Assembly (NCBI RefSeq): GCF_026262505.1
Contig: NC_067206.1
Location: 23,079,896 to 23,143,895, forward strand
Reading direction: 5' to 3'
Length of the DNA stretch: 64,000 nt
From: Trichomonas vaginalis G3
Taxonomy: Eukaryota; Parabasalia; Trichomonadida; Trichomonadidae
In this document: positions 1 through 10,554 of the stretch, piece by piece
Position numbering within the stretch: position 1 is the first letter of the stretch
Layout: each line of letters begins with the position of its first letter
Notes under the pieces: model-generated
What the model was told of the DNA's origin: nothing
What the model saw: only the letters and a program-made list of their open reading frames with translations
Database searches by the model: none
Program-made: the position numbers and the translations under genes

Positions 1-116
1 ATTTTATCAGATAACTGTTATCAGAAAGGAGAAACTTATGCCAATGTATATAACTTCTAGATCTTAGTAAAAACATACTTAATCATATCTAGTTAAAAAT
101 CTAATTTATTATAACT

Positions 117-965
117 TTATAAATCTTTCCTAGCTTCCATAATAAGCTGAGAGAAAGTAGCGTGTGTTTCAACCGGGGCACACAAAATATTGAGCTTTGG
201 TTGGTGAAGGAACTCGTTATTGAAAGGTTTTCCATCATATCCAGAAACTATTGCTCCAGCCTCTTCGGCAATGACCCAAGCAGCTGCCACATCCCAAATA
301 TGTGGTCCTTGTTCCCAATATGCGTCAAATCTGGATGCAGCAACGTAGCACATGTCCAAACAAGTTCCACCCCAACGTCTGATGCAGCGAACTTTAGGAA
401 GTATCAACGAGATTTCTTTGAGATTGTTGTCTGGATTGGTAAGGTGGTCTGAGCAAAATCCCGTAGCAACTAAGCAATTAACTAATTCTGTACGATGTCT
501 AACATGAATTTGCTTTGATTGACCTTTTGTATCAAGGAAAGCTCCGTGGTTGCGTATGGCCCAGAACATTTCATCTCTGTTTGGATCATAGATGCAGCCA
601 CCGATTGAACGATGATTAGAATCAAGTATACCAATGCTAACAGAAAAGTAAGGTACTCCGCATGAAAAGTTTGTTGTTCCATCAAGTGGATCTGCACAGA
701 ACCAGATTTCATTTTCTCCACGAACTTTTGGTGGGATATCATCACCTTCTTCTGTAATCATGCCTGCTTCTGGGAAATGTTTCTTCAACTCTTCTCTAAT
801 ATGCTTATCACTGTCTAGATCAGCTTGTGTAAGGATATCTGCGGCAGATGTCTTTGTAATTTCTGTGAAATCGTGACTTTCGTAGTGTTTGATGATGATT
901 TCGCCTGATTCACGCGCAATTTGCTTGATAATTGGTAATGCTTTTGCCAGAAATTCTTCAGTCAT
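117..965 (-). CDS. Inositol-monophosphatase-family phosphatase
   Basis: A 282-residue, Mg-dependent, lithium-sensitive-type phosphatase; the likely substrate is inositol monophosphate or a related sugar or nucleotide phosphate in the cytosol. Visible family signatures are the metal-binding Glu pair TEEGDD (about residues 71-76), the core motif DPLDGTTNF (92-100) and the C-terminal metal motif WDVAAAWVIAEEAG. Length matches the family (about 270-290). I start at the ATG at 965 (MTEEFLAK); the frame stays open upstream but without another ATG. A TCATTT sequence lies just before this ATG and resembles the trichomonad initiator TCAYTW. The stop is TAAA, fitting the trichomonad stop-overlapping poly(A) signal. 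It is distinct from the second IMPase-superfamily gene at 4670-5635, whose core motif is of the bisphosphate nucleotidase type. The exact substrate is inference. Confidence 0.88.
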   Translation of the reverse strand: MTEEFLAKALPIIKQIARESGEIIIKHYESHDFTEITKTSAADILTQADLDSDKHIREELKKHFPEAGMITEEGDDIPPKVRGENEIWFCADPLDGTTNFSCGVPYFSVSIGILDSNHRSIGGCIYDPNRDEMFWAIRNHGAFLDTKGQSKQIHVRHRTELVNCLVATGFCSDHLTNPDNNLKEISLILPKVRCIRRWGGTCLDMCYVAASRFDAYWEQGPHIWDVAAAWVIAEEAGAIVSGYDGKPFNNEFLHQPKLNILCAPVETHATFSQLIMEARKDL

Positions 966-1546
966 AACAAAATGATCGGGATGTAAACATTTCAATTTTT
1001 TACAGTATTTGTAATGAAATGATTACATTGATTTCTGGCAATCAACAACTTGAAAAAGATCGATTTTGGCATATCTGTGACTTTGAAAATTATAAGTGTT
1101 GATGATATAGCACGATTTATATGATATTTGTTTGAAAAATGATATATCTCTAGCATTTTTAACATTTTTACTTATCTGATATGTCTTTTATATACCTATT
1201 CTCATCCAATTTCATGTTAGTTTGTTAATTTGACCATTATGGGAAAAATTGAATCCTAATTATTGTGGAAACATATGAAAAAACCTCTTCATGAATATAC
1301 ACATATTGAAATTGATTAAAATTATGACGTTTTATCTTCTTGTTTTAATAAATTTACAGAGAAAAATTCCAAAAAAATTCGAAATTTGAAAAAATGAATA
1401 AAAATTTTAGGAAGATTTAGTTTGAATTTTAAATTTTGAAAAAAATTTGGAATGTTCTTCAAGGAAAATATCATATCTTAATGAAATAGAATATTTTTAT
1501 AGCAAAATCCAAACTTTTTAATTTTTATTTATTCAATTATTACGGT
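966..1546. other. Intergenic spacer, no gene seen
   Basis: AT-rich spacer between the divergent phosphatase and ribosomal protein genes. It must hold both promoters. I see no open frame of coding character, RNA gene or repeat; the sequence is mostly low-complexity A/T runs. Confidence 0.6.
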
Positions 1547-1567
1547 TTGACATGGCCTTTTCTTCCG

Positions 1568-2215
1568 ATGACACATCTTCACCAGGAAACACTCCAAAAG
1601 GCTATCAAGGACGTTCTTGAGGGCGCCAAGACAAAGAAGCGCGGCTTCCTCGAGACAGTCGATATCCAGCTCAAGCTCAAGGGCTACAACGTTTCTAAGG
1701 ATAAGCGTTTCGTCGGCTCCATCAAGCTCCCACACATCATCCGTCCAAACGTTCGCATCGGTGTCCTTGGTAACAAGGTCCACTGCGAAGAAGCCCAGAA
1801 GCTCAACATCCCAGCTTACGATCTTCCAACACTTACAAACTTCAACAAGGAGAAGAAGGTTGTCAAGGCCTGGACAAAGCGCCACCACCTCTTCCTTGCT
1901 TCCCCAGATGTTATCGGTCAGGTCAACAAGGTCCTTGGTCAGGTTTACACACGTGCTAACAAGTTCCCAACAAACATCAAGACAGATACAGTCGCTAAGG
2001 TTGTTGATGAAGTTAAGCGCACAGCTAACATCCGTCTGAAGAAGTCCGTCGCTTTCGGTATCCCAATCGGCAACGTCAACATGACAGAGCGCCAGGTTTT
2101 CGAAAACCTTACACTTTGCACAAACTACGTTGTCACACTTCTTAAGAAGGGCTGGCAATCAATCGGCTCCATTGTCCTCAAGTCCACAATGGGCAAGGCT
2201 CACCGTATCTACTAA
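1568..2215 (+). CDS. RPL10A: 60S ribosomal protein L10a (uL1)
   Basis: A 215-residue uL1-family protein of the cytosolic large subunit that forms part of the L1 stalk at the E site. Recognisable blocks are KRGFLETVDIQ near the N-terminus, DKRFVGSIKLP, CVLG-type RIGVLGNKVHCEEA, FLASPDVI, and the C-terminal KSTMGKAHRIY, which parallels KSTMGKPQRLY of animals and yeast. Length matches (217 in human). I take the ATG at 1568 (MTHLHQETL), which aligns with the family N-terminus; an earlier ATG at 1552 is in another frame and opens only a short frame. Codon use is clearly richer in C-ending codons than in neighbouring genes, as expected of a highly expressed gene. The stop is TAAA. Confidence 0.95.
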   Translation: MTHLHQETLQKAIKDVLEGAKTKKRGFLETVDIQLKLKGYNVSKDKRFVGSIKLPHIIRPNVRIGVLGNKVHCEEAQKLNIPAYDLPTLTNFNKEKKVVKAWTKRHHLFLASPDVIGQVNKVLGQVYTRANKFPTNIKTDTVAKVVDEVKRTANIRLKKSVAFGIPIGNVNMTERQVFENLTLCTNYVVTLLKKGWQSIGSIVLKSTMGKAHRIY

Positions 2216-2393
2216 ACAATTAAAAGTCATCTTAGAATGATTATTAGAGAAATTCAACTTTTTTTACTTCTGATATTTCATATTTTTTCAAATATTTTAC
2301 ATATTCATGAACAGAAACAAAGAATTTATTTGCAAAAAACCTAAATAATGAACAATTATTAAAAATAAAGCAATATAACAAATAATATATTTT

Positions 2394-2966
2394 TTATAAT
2401 TCCTTCTTTGTACATATGGATAGTTGGGCTGAAAATTCAGCTGGAGTAGAAGTTTCGAATAGAGAATAAACAAAATCTGTGATAGTTTGATCTGTTGCCG
2501 AACCAAGGTATGATTTTAGAGAAGGGAATGAATCTCCTAACTCAACAAATGATTTCTTGATGACAGGGATTGTATAACTCTTCAAACCTTTACCGCTTAA
2601 ATAATCTGCAAGTAATTTCGAATATTGACATGGATTAAATTCTTTGTACAAATTGGCTATTGATGCACTAGATTTTGCTTTGAGTTTTGGTGGTTTGGGA
2701 GCTGGGTCACATAATGTTATCATTCTGCAAACTGATTTTGGCTCAGCAGAATTGAAAAGCGTTTCCATTACTTCTGGGGCAGCTTTCATACATGTGTCAA
2801 AGTTATTTCGTGATAATTTCTTGCAATTTTCTGTGAAATCGTATTCTTTCCAGAATTGGGTAAAGTTAGCTTTAGACTTTTCAACCTTATTAGAGCACAT
2901 GTTGCATTTCATTTCGGAGAGAAAGCCAGCGGAGAAAGATAAGTGGGATAAAACAAAAAACATCAT
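2394..2966 (-). CDS. Secreted saposin-like protein
   Basis: A 190-residue protein with a short hydrophobic N-terminus (FFVLSHLSFSAG) that looks like a signal peptide. It is followed by a saposin-B-type cysteine framework: CxxC, then single cysteines after about 24 and 9 residues, then a final C-x5-C pair, the spacing that makes three disulphides. A Pro/Lys-rich linker follows, and then a second helical region with few cysteines that may be a degenerate second module. Saposin-like proteins bind lipids, and in amoebae and trichomonads some are pore-forming, but pore activity here is only a guess. The stop is TAAA. It is convergent with RPL10A, about 180 bp away. Confidence 0.7.
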   Translation of the reverse strand: MMFFVLSHLSFSAGFLSEMKCNMCSNKVEKSKANFTQFWKEYDFTENCKKLSRNNFDTCMKAAPEVMETLFNSAEPKSVCRMITLCDPAPKPPKLKAKSSASIANLYKEFNPCQYSKLLADYLSGKGLKSYTIPVIKKSFVELGDSFPSLKSYLGSATDQTITDFVYSLFETSTPAEFSAQLSICTKKEL

Positions 2967-3335
2967 GTCAAATTTTTTCTTATCTAAAAGAGCGGTTGAA
3001 CAAAAAGCCAGATTAATGGGAAATGCTCTGAGATGAAACAGTTACGCTCATAATGGCACAACAAACTTTGAATTTCCCTTTCTTGAGAACAATTGATTCG
3101 ATATTTTGAGATTGTTTCATTTAGAAGTGTATTACTTTGAAATATGATTAATCACATAAAGAGTATTTGGATGTAAAACAGATTTTACATTATTCTTTAA
3201 TTCGAAAAAATCAATCAAAATATTCAACCAAAACATTCAAAATCTGTTTAATATAATATATTGTAATGATGAAATTAACATGTTTATATAACAGTTATTT
3301 ACAAACAACAATCAAAAATAAAAATAATAAAAATA
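2967..3335. other. Intergenic spacer, no gene seen
   Basis: About 370 bp of AT-rich sequence upstream of the saposin-like gene and downstream of the XRCC3-like gene. No repeat, RNA gene or convincing reading frame was found. Confidence 0.55.
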
Positions 3336-4322
3336 TTAAGCTCCATGAACTCCAGAATCGGAAATATAGAATGTAGCTTTCACATCTTGAGCTCTGGGAG
3401 ATATTTCAACGTACATTGTCCTCAAAGTAACGGTTTTTGACTCCGAATTTCTTCCATAAGCTGTTGGAACTTCTTCTTGTATATCTCTCTTCATAGAACT
3501 CTTTGTAACCCTTACGCGCATGTTTACACAGTTCGACCATGCAAGGCCGAGTGAAGGAACCCATTCTTGGGTTGTAAAAGGACCCATGTTCGCTGTAACT
3601 TGGTTTGTTGTGAATATTAAGCAGTTATAAGAAGCAGAGATCCATTTAAGTATTGTTGACATATCAAATAACATCTGTGCGCGTTGTTTGGCCGCATTCA
3701 TGTCGAATTCAGAACGAAATAGCGCTGCAATGGAGTCAATAGCAACAATTGAAGGAGGAGGAACACATGTAGAGAATAGTTGAGGTAATGTTACGTTAAT
3801 TATTTGGTTAAACTCGACAACTTCTGTTGCTTCTTTGATTAATATCATTGACAAGACTTCTTCTGGGTCTAGACCTCTCATTTCGGCAATTTTGTGAAGT
3901 CTTTGAGTAGGAACATGTCCTTCTGTACTAATTAAGACTACTCTTCTTTCTGGATCTGAGATGATCTGATTGATTAATAAATGGTAAATAATATTGGATT
4001 TTCCGCATCCAGCTGGGCCAGTAAATTCGATAATACCATTTTTAGGTATTTTAATAAGATTGTCAAGTATATCATCGTGAAATAAAACTCCTATGTCTTC
4101 TTCTTCAACAATTTTAACTTCGGGAGCAATTGCTTTTGCTAATATGTCTGCTGCATCGTTACAGATGTTCAAAGGAACATGAGTTTGGAAAGAAATTGTC
4201 ATTGGAGGAGTCGCAGTAAGCTTTTCACGAGTAAGAAAGCCCGCTGATGCAAATAAATCAAGAAATTGAGATCTAATTCCGTTATCTAACAATACTTTTC
4301 TTGCTTCATTATCAACTTCCAT
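3336..4322 (-). CDS. XRCC3: XRCC3-like RAD51 paralogue (RecA-fold DNA repair ATPase)
   Basis: A 328-residue RecA/RAD51-superfamily ATPase expected to act in nuclear homologous recombination, helping RAD51 filaments. Walker A is GPAGCGKS (about 102-109). Walker B sits in SIVAIDSIAALFRSEFD (about 191-207), whose IDS-A-FR-EFD pattern is characteristic of XRCC3. Further agreements are the NQVT motif, the block SLGLAWSNCVNMRV (XRCC3: PALGITWANQLLVRL) and the C-terminal YISDSGVHG (XRCC3: YTISAEGVRG). The N-terminal 90 residues are poorly conserved, as in other paralogues. I favour XRCC3 over DMC1/RAD51 because of these blocks; the orthology call would need a tree. Confidence 0.82.
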   Translation of the reverse strand: MEVDNEARKVLLDNGIRSQFLDLFASAGFLTREKLTATPPMTISFQTHVPLNICNDAADILAKAIAPEVKIVEEEDIGVLFHDDILDNLIKIPKNGIIEFTGPAGCGKSNIIYHLLINQIISDPERRVVLISTEGHVPTQRLHKIAEMRGLDPEEVLSMILIKEATEVVEFNQIINVTLPQLFSTCVPPPSIVAIDSIAALFRSEFDMNAAKQRAQMLFDMSTILKWISASYNCLIFTTNQVTANMGPFTTQEWVPSLGLAWSNCVNMRVRVTKSSMKRDIQEEVPTAYGRNSESKTVTLRTMYVEISPRAQDVKATFYISDSGVHGA

Positions 4323-4669
4323 AAATTGTCACTTTTTACTTCCCCGACGATTATCGTTACTTCCTTTCTTCCCTGCAAAAGAGCAAAAGATTGCAAATAA
4401 CAAATATAAGAAAGACTATTATGATGTGAAACATTATAGAGCCGAGTTTCATATCTTTATCTTAGTATTTTTTTCATCACGAAAAAATTGTGAGACATAA
4501 CTTTAAATCTAACGATATATAGCCTTCCATACCAGTTTACATTACAAAGTGTTATGCACGAAGTAAAATATAAAGAAAAAGTTATATAATAAGATCAATT
4601 TATATAAAAAAAAGTCCGAAAAAAGATGTATAGTTGGGAGAATCTTATTATGATATGTGACAAGTTCTC
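4323..4669. other. Intergenic spacer, no gene seen
   Basis: About 350 bp between two genes that are both on the minus strand. It is AT-rich with A and T runs, and nothing beyond promoter space is recognised. Confidence 0.55.
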
Positions 4670-5635
4670 TTAATCCTCCCAGTAGTCAATCTGTAAAATG
4701 TTCTTCATTCCTTCACGCATTGTAGCAAGAACTTTATCGTGGAATTCTTGTCTTCCAATTGTAGAGAGAATTCCGTACTCTGTATCTTTAATCATACCAT
4801 TTGGTAAATAAACTAGCTGATGACCAAGTCCATCTGTAACATAACCACCGCAGTTTCTGACGAAAAGCTCGAATGGTGCAACATCCCAAACATGCTCTTG
4901 CATTTTATGAATTCTTGCGTATACACTTGCCTTTCCTGAGGCCAAAATAAATCCTTTAACCATAGAAACCATGCTAATGATGTTATCAATACGGAATGTT
5001 TCTTTGATAACGGCAAGGACCCTTCCTAAGCCATTAGTTAATAATCCGGACTCATGGCAGGTTGGTTTGGTCATATCATAAGTATTTCCTTCCATATCCA
5101 TAGCAACGGCTAAGCCTTCATCTGTTGCAATGAAAATAGCTGGTCCCTCGAAAGGAAGTCCAGTATATTGTGGGTCATGGAGTGGCCAGGCAGTGATTGA
5201 ACAGGCAACCTTCATATCGATAAGAAGAGCTGTTGCGATTGCGTATGCTCCGTTTGAAACAAAGCCAGCTGTTCCGTCGATTGGATCGATAACCCATACA
5301 CGGTGGTTGTCAGGACCCCATTTGAAGATGGCTTTATGGCATGCCTTTACTGGATCAAAATCGTCTGGTAAAACTTTTTTAACCATGGATAAGAAATATG
5401 GATTTAATTTTCCACAGTCCTCTTCGCCTAAGCAGTCATCACCTGGGAGGTTATTAAAAATTCCATCCATAATAATTGATTGGATAGCGTAATCTGCAAT
5501 CGAGACGTAGGTTCCATCTTTCTTTGTCCTGACTTCTTCGAAATCTAAACGCTTCTGGATACCTATTGTCATTGGAATAGCTCTCTTCATGATATTAACA
5601 AGGGTGTTTACTTCTTTTTCGTATTTCCCGAACAT
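4670..5635 (-). CDS. 3'(2'),5'-bisphosphate nucleotidase (HAL2/BPNT1 family)
   Basis: A 321-residue IMPase-superfamily enzyme expected to convert 3'-phosphoadenosine 5'-phosphate to AMP and phosphate, clearing the by-product of sulphation and CoA-transfer reactions. Evidence: the N-terminal block KKDGTYVSIADYAIQ (family pattern KxDxSPVTxADxxxQ), EEDCGK at 71-76, and the core DPIDGTAGF at 117-125, where the bulky-aromatic ending after GT-G is the HAL2/BPNT1 version rather than the GTTNF of inositol monophosphatases. The C-terminal metal motif is HVWDVAPFELFVRNCGG. I start at the ATG at 5635 (MFGKYEKEV); a GTG codon precedes it. Length is typical (about 310-360). Confidence 0.87.
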   Translation of the reverse strand: MFGKYEKEVNTLVNIMKRAIPMTIGIQKRLDFEEVRTKKDGTYVSIADYAIQSIIMDGIFNNLPGDDCLGEEDCGKLNPYFLSMVKKVLPDDFDPVKACHKAIFKWGPDNHRVWVIDPIDGTAGFVSNGAYAIATALLIDMKVACSITAWPLHDPQYTGLPFEGPAIFIATDEGLAVAMDMEGNTYDMTKPTCHESGLLTNGLGRVLAVIKETFRIDNIISMVSMVKGFILASGKASVYARIHKMQEHVWDVAPFELFVRNCGGYVTDGLGHQLVYLPNGMIKDTEYGILSTIGRQEFHDKVLATMREGMKNILQIDYWED

Positions 5636-5638
5636 CAC

Positions 5639-6477
5639 AGGCTCAATATAAGATAAAAATAAACTGGCTCACTTTTGATTCTGACAAATTTGATTTTAAA
5701 AATTGATTTTGGGACGTACATTAATATTTGGAAAACTTGATTGATTTTTGTTTCTCCAATAAATTGAGACCAAATTGGCCGATATATAATATTTTGAATG
5801 GGATACAGTTTGAAAGGAAAAAAGTAAACTATTCAAAATTGAAAGGGCTTCTTCACCTATTGCTTTTAAAAGTGTCATATTTTATGAATCATTTTTTTTC
5901 GGTTTCAGAGATATTGTTCATAATGTAATCAGTACAGTAATGATAAAACCATAAAATTTACGTTGACCTATTTTCCCATTCAAAATAAGGTGAGTACTTT
6001 CTTCACTAAAAACCTGATCATTTGTAATATGTTTCAAGTGACAACTATCCAAATGGATGACACACATAATATTTGTGCAGTCAACAAAAAAACAAGTGAT
6101 TTAACAAGTAATCCTTTAATATGAAGTTTCAAATTTCATTAAAAAGATCTATAGTATACAAATTGACGAAGAGAACACTACAGACTTATCATATATTCTA
6201 TCTTATTATCTATCTCCCGGAAAAATCTATAAAGAAAAAATTCATGCCTTTTTCAAGCATATCCGATACCTTAACATTTTAATTTCATACTATTTAATCT
6301 TCCGGTTTCCTATTGTGAGAAAATAAGCCTTGTTTCAAAATCAATAATAAAATTCTGACTCTATTTTGTAGTCTGATGCATTCAAAAGATACAGATGTTA
6401 TATGCGAACATTTGTTGAAGAGCTAAATAAGAAATAAATTATCTTTTACACCTTCAAACCAATTTTTTTTATAAGTA
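5639..6477. other. Intergenic spacer, no gene seen
   Basis: About 840 bp of divergent promoter space between the bisphosphate nucleotidase and SurE genes. Short open frames here lack coding character and overlap on both strands. No repeat or RNA was recognised. Confidence 0.55.
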
Positions 6478-7251
6478 ATGGAGAATCAGAAGCCTCTTAT
6501 TTTAATCTCCAATGATGATGGATATGACGCTAAAGGCATTAAAGCCCTTATCGAATCTATCCGTACATTAGGCGAGGTCCTCGTTTTTGCTCCTGATGGC
6601 CCTAGATCAGGCTCTGCTGGAGCAATTACTGTTTCAACACCTTTAACAGCAACATTAATTCAGAAAGAAGATAACCTAACAATATATAAATGCAATGGAA
6701 CACCAGTTGATTGTATTAAACTCGCATTGAACGCATATGTTCCTCGCACTCCAAATTTAATCCTTGGTGGCATCAATCATGGCGATAACGCATCAGTTAA
6801 TGTACATTACTCAGGTACAATGGGTATCCCAATCGAAGGCTGCATGAAAGGTGTACCATCAATTGGATTTTCTGTATGCGATTCATCACCAGATGCAGAT
6901 TTTTCTGCAACAATTCCTATAGTACGTCAGATTTGCGAAAAGGTCCTTAAGGAAGGCTTACCAGACGGAGTTTGCTTGAATATTAACTTCCCGAAGAGAA
7001 ACGAGTTTAAAGGAATACGCGTATGCAGGCAAACAAGCGCCCATTGGGGTGATGAATTCATAGAGCGAACACACCCACGAGGATCAAAATATTACTGGCC
7101 ATCTGGAAAGTTTTACAACCACGAACCAGATGCTGAAGGAACAGACAGATGGGCCCTTCAAAATGGATATGTCAGCATTACACCAACAAAAATTGATGTT
7201 ACTGCTTATGAACACATGAAAAGCTTAGAATCTTTCAATATGACTCTTTGA
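6478..7251 (+). CDS. SurE-family 5'/3'-nucleotidase (acid phosphatase)
   Basis: A 257-residue SurE-fold phosphatase, which in the family removes phosphate from nucleoside 5'- and 3'-monophosphates with a divalent metal. The acidic metal-binding start SNDDG (residues 11-15) is intact, followed by the APDGPRSGSAGAIT loop (Ser44/Ser46 region), NGTPVDCIKLAL, and the second metal and substrate region LILGGINHGDNASVNVHYSGTMG (about 95-116). The C-terminal half holds LNINFPKR and the YVSITPTKIDVTAY ending typical of the family. SurE is common in bacteria and scattered in protists and plants, so a bacterial origin is possible but not shown. The start is the first ATG after a long A/T leader. Confidence 0.9.
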   Translation: MENQKPLILISNDDGYDAKGIKALIESIRTLGEVLVFAPDGPRSGSAGAITVSTPLTATLIQKEDNLTIYKCNGTPVDCIKLALNAYVPRTPNLILGGINHGDNASVNVHYSGTMGIPIEGCMKGVPSIGFSVCDSSPDADFSATIPIVRQICEKVLKEGLPDGVCLNINFPKRNEFKGIRVCRQTSAHWGDEFIERTHPRGSKYYWPSGKFYNHEPDAEGTDRWALQNGYVSITPTKIDVTAYEHMKSLESFNMTL

Positions 7252-8775
7252 AATTTCTATCCATATAATAAAGTTACGTAATTCTTTCAAATTTTTACTT
7301 TTTTGCATTTAGATATATTATTTCGATTTTGATATTTATTTTTTCCATTCAATACTAGTTGGAACATCAATACCTACTAGAGGCAACATATATCTTGGAA
7401 TTCTTTCGTAAAAATATGAGAAATATTATTAAAAATTCAGTAGTTTCCAGTTTATTTATTCCATATTGTTTCATGAATAACAAACTAGCATAAAAAAGTT
7501 GGTATCCCATAGTAAATTTTATTTTTTAAATCAATCAGAATTCCGTAATCTGAATTAAGATTGGAAGCAATGGGATTGATATATTAGAAATTAATTTTTC
7601 ATTTAAAGCAAGATATTCATTATTATTAAATTAGAAACCACCCTATATTTCCAACTCTTGGAAAATTTTCATGACCCCCTACCCAGGGTCCTAAAATGGG
7701 TATTTTCCTCACACAGACACCGTGGTTTTTTGAGCCGGGAAATAAATAGCGCAGACAGTTTCTACATATAGAGACATGCTTATACTTAGAGTTTGACGGG
7801 AATCTAAAGTGATTTTTTTCTGCATCGCGAAATCTAATGCAATCTCAAAATCATGAAGAAACTGCGAATCGGAGCGCAATTTTTTAATATGTTAATATAT
7901 AAAGGTACCCCTACTACTGCAAATGCTTCAAATGAAAATCTAAGAAATCAGATTAATTTGATCACATTAGTATAGTATTGGTCAAACCAAAAACTCATAT
8001 GTTGATATATAGCCTATGGATATTCATATTATCTACTTTTCATTGAATTACATAAGATTTAATAATCTCATAAATATTCTTTTTAATTTTCCGAATTCCG
8101 TGTGCATTTAGATTGCCCATACCTGTATATAATAATTCTAGAATGGTTTGGTTAGATATTAAGTTTTTTAGATTAATATTTTAACATTTTGATAAAACAA
8201 GCATTTGTTCCATTTTAGAATCGCCATTGAACTCTAGTTTGACTAACATGATGTTGTATGATCAAATAAATTCTAACTTCATGAGATAAATTTTGAAATT
8301 AGAAAATGCGATATCTGACTCAAATATTTATCTGAACACATTTAACATTCAATGATAAACTAAAGTACTATACAGCAGATTCGATTTGGCTTATATTTTA
8401 TATAATCAACTAATAATCCTATAAAATTGTGCTATTCACGTTGCTCAAAGATGTATTGAACATTCACTACTTGTGTATTGATAAAATTAGATATAGATTC
8501 TAATGTAAATCGATATTTTGAAAATTCATATATATTTTGTCTTGGTTTGGCATTTGATCGTGTTGAAACCGGAATTGCAATATATATCATCTAAATATAT
8601 AACTATCAAAATATGAGCTATAGATTTTTAAATTATTCTCCTGAATATGAGTGACTAACATAATTATATTGAATTGAGTAGTAAGAATCTTAAATATTAG
8701 AATCTGACGATAATTTATTATAACTGTATAAAGGAACAAGACTATAAATGATGATGAAAATAAAGATTAAATTTA
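7252..8775. other. Long intergenic spacer, no gene seen
   Basis: About 1.5 kb of AT-rich sequence without a convincing frame on either strand. A small G/C-richer patch near 7,670-7,750 has no recognised identity. It ends at the TA target of the small transposon that follows. Confidence 0.5.
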
Positions 8776-10042
8776 CCCAGATTTGCTTTACTTTTACCAC
8801 TCCCCATGTAATTTCTGGGGAAAACGATAATTCATTTTTTTATGGATGAATAGATCGTTTTCCTAGAAAGGACCTCATATCTCTGGCTAAAAAGAGTGTC
8901 AGATCCTAAATAGATTATTGATCTAGTGTACAAATCCAATAAAAAGCCTATTTTTTTGGCTTTTTTGGTGCTCATTTTTTCGAAGATCTACATGAATATG
9001 GGGAAACCATCGGATTTTTTTGGTTAACCCACATCTTCATGTAGTCTGGACTATCTTTCCTCGAAGGACCTCCTTACGGGTGTAAAAACTCATAAAGTTC
9101 TCAAAAGATTCATTCTCGATCTCCATGCTGAAAGAATTTACAATAAAAAAGAGATCTACGCATCAAACTACAGCCATAAATGAACTGAACCCCTAAAGCT
9201 CAGCTCTTAGTTTATCAAAAACGTCGAAATCCTTCTCATTGCAATCAAATTTTCTCAATAACTCATAAGAAAAATCGAATTTTGATTAAGCCGATGTTAT
9301 AGGTATCACAAATTACTACAAACTTGAGCAATATCGAAATTGCCAGCAAAAGTTTGAAAGTTGCATTGCTCATATTTGTTTTGTAAACTAAAAATCTGCT
9401 TATATTATTCATTAATTTTTTATATATTATTCATATACTTTAATAAAAACAATACTATTTCACCTTAAAAATGAATTTCATAAGTCAATATTATTTTTTT
9501 GAAAATGTATCAATTTTCGATTAAAACAACATGAGAATAAAATTTACGCAAAATTATTTTAAAAAATGGTTTTAAAAATTTACAATTGATTAAGAATAAG
9601 ATTGGAAGAAGTTTTGAAGTTTAATTTTAAGAAAAAAAATTCGGATATTATTCATGGATCTAAGTAATCTGATATTTGAGTATCGGCACTATGCATAAAA
9701 CATATATTTATAGTTTTTTTGGATTTTTATGATTTTAAATATATTCAAATTTGGCAATCCAATAGATTTTTAAAAAATAGGTAAATAAAAATAGATTACA
9801 TATGCAGCAGATTTAGAACATGAAACAAATCTTATAGTGACCCAAAAAAAAATTCATGATCCAAAAAAGAAAAAAATTGGCTAAATGGGAATCAAACCTT
9901 GGCATAATGAATCATTATGTCGGATGTTTCCACTACACCGGCAGTTCGAAAAATACCCTTGGTGGTTCTATTTAATAGCTACTCCCAACGATAGGCGGTG
10001 TCCCCAGCTTTCGAGAGGTGGTAAAAGTAAAGCAAATCTGGG
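8776..10042. mobile_element. Non-autonomous TA-flanked DNA transposon (Tc1/mariner-like MITE)
   Basis: The two ends are inverted copies of each other over 25 bp: the left end starts CCCAGATTTGCTTTACTT at 8776 and the right end finishes with its reverse complement at 10042. Both are flanked by a TA dinucleotide (8774-8775 and 10043-10044), the target duplication used by Tc1/mariner elements. At 1,267 bp with no transposase-like frame it is non-autonomous. The interior contains an imperfect hairpin around 8,988-9,042 (CTACATGAA pairing with TTCATGTAG). Family assignment rests only on the TA target and terminal repeats. Confidence 0.65.
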
Positions 10043-10078
10043 TAAATCTGAAAATTTGAAAACATTAAGTGTATTGTG

Positions 10079-10213
10079 CACTCTTGTCGGTCACAGTGTC
10101 TCATTCCGGGAGACATTGTCACTGCATGTCTCCCAGAATGATATCAAGTTCCCCATTCATAACTTGAATGCGGAACTTTGACCGACAAGAGTGTATTGTG
10201 CACTCTTGTCGGT
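10079..10213. repeat. Dispersed hairpin repeat cluster 1
   Basis: It holds a perfect 13 bp inverted repeat ACCGACAAGAGTG / CACTCTTGTCGGT with a 7-base loop (10181-10213). A second copy of the right arm lies at 10079-10092, and a further hairpin CATTCCGGGAGACA / TGTCTCCCAGAATG (10102-10115 with 10127-10140) has one mismatch. The same modules recur near 27,030-27,135 and 27,467-27,501, so this is a dispersed repeat family rather than a local accident. Confidence 0.7.
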
Positions 10214-10314
10214 TGAAAGTTCTGCAATCAGAAGAAGATTGTTGAACAATCCGCCATTCCAGGAGGCATGAGCTTGTTATCTCTCCTGAAATGGCACATA
10301 TTTGATAATTCATG

Positions 10315-10512
10315 GAGCAGAACTTTGCACGCAATCAGACAAAAGATTGCGACAGAGTAACTGGGAAGACAGCAACTTGAAGCGATAAGCTGCTTGGGTG
10401 CTGTCTCCCAGATGCATCTGTCGGGCAAAGTCTCAAAGGAGCAGAACTTTGCACGCAATCAGACAAAAGATTGCGACAGAGTAACTGGGAAGACAGCAAC
10501 TTGAAGCGAAGT
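10315..10512. repeat. Direct repeat, two copies of about 74 bp spaced by 124 bp
   Basis: The stretch beginning GAGCAGAACTTTGCACGC occurs at 10315 and again at 10439, near-identical through to CAACTTGAAGCGA. Each copy contains a short hairpin, GCAATC with GATTGC, which is also seen in other hairpin-repeat clusters of this window. Confidence 0.75.
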
Positions 10513-10554
10513 TTTGTTTTCGAGTCTTTGGTAAAGAAATCTTAACAAAAAAAC

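Noticed and set aside
1547-1567. Longer N-terminus for RPL10A from a TTG codon
   Set aside because: The family alignment starts at the ATG at 1568 and non-ATG starts are not expected for a ribosomal protein gene in this host.
9880-9950. tRNA-like sequence on the minus strand (B-box-like GGTTTGATTCC, CATAA/TTATG stem)
   Set aside because: The acceptor arms do not pair, the position before the supposed anticodon is not U, and the T stem does not close. At best it is a decayed tRNA-derived sequence within the small transposon.
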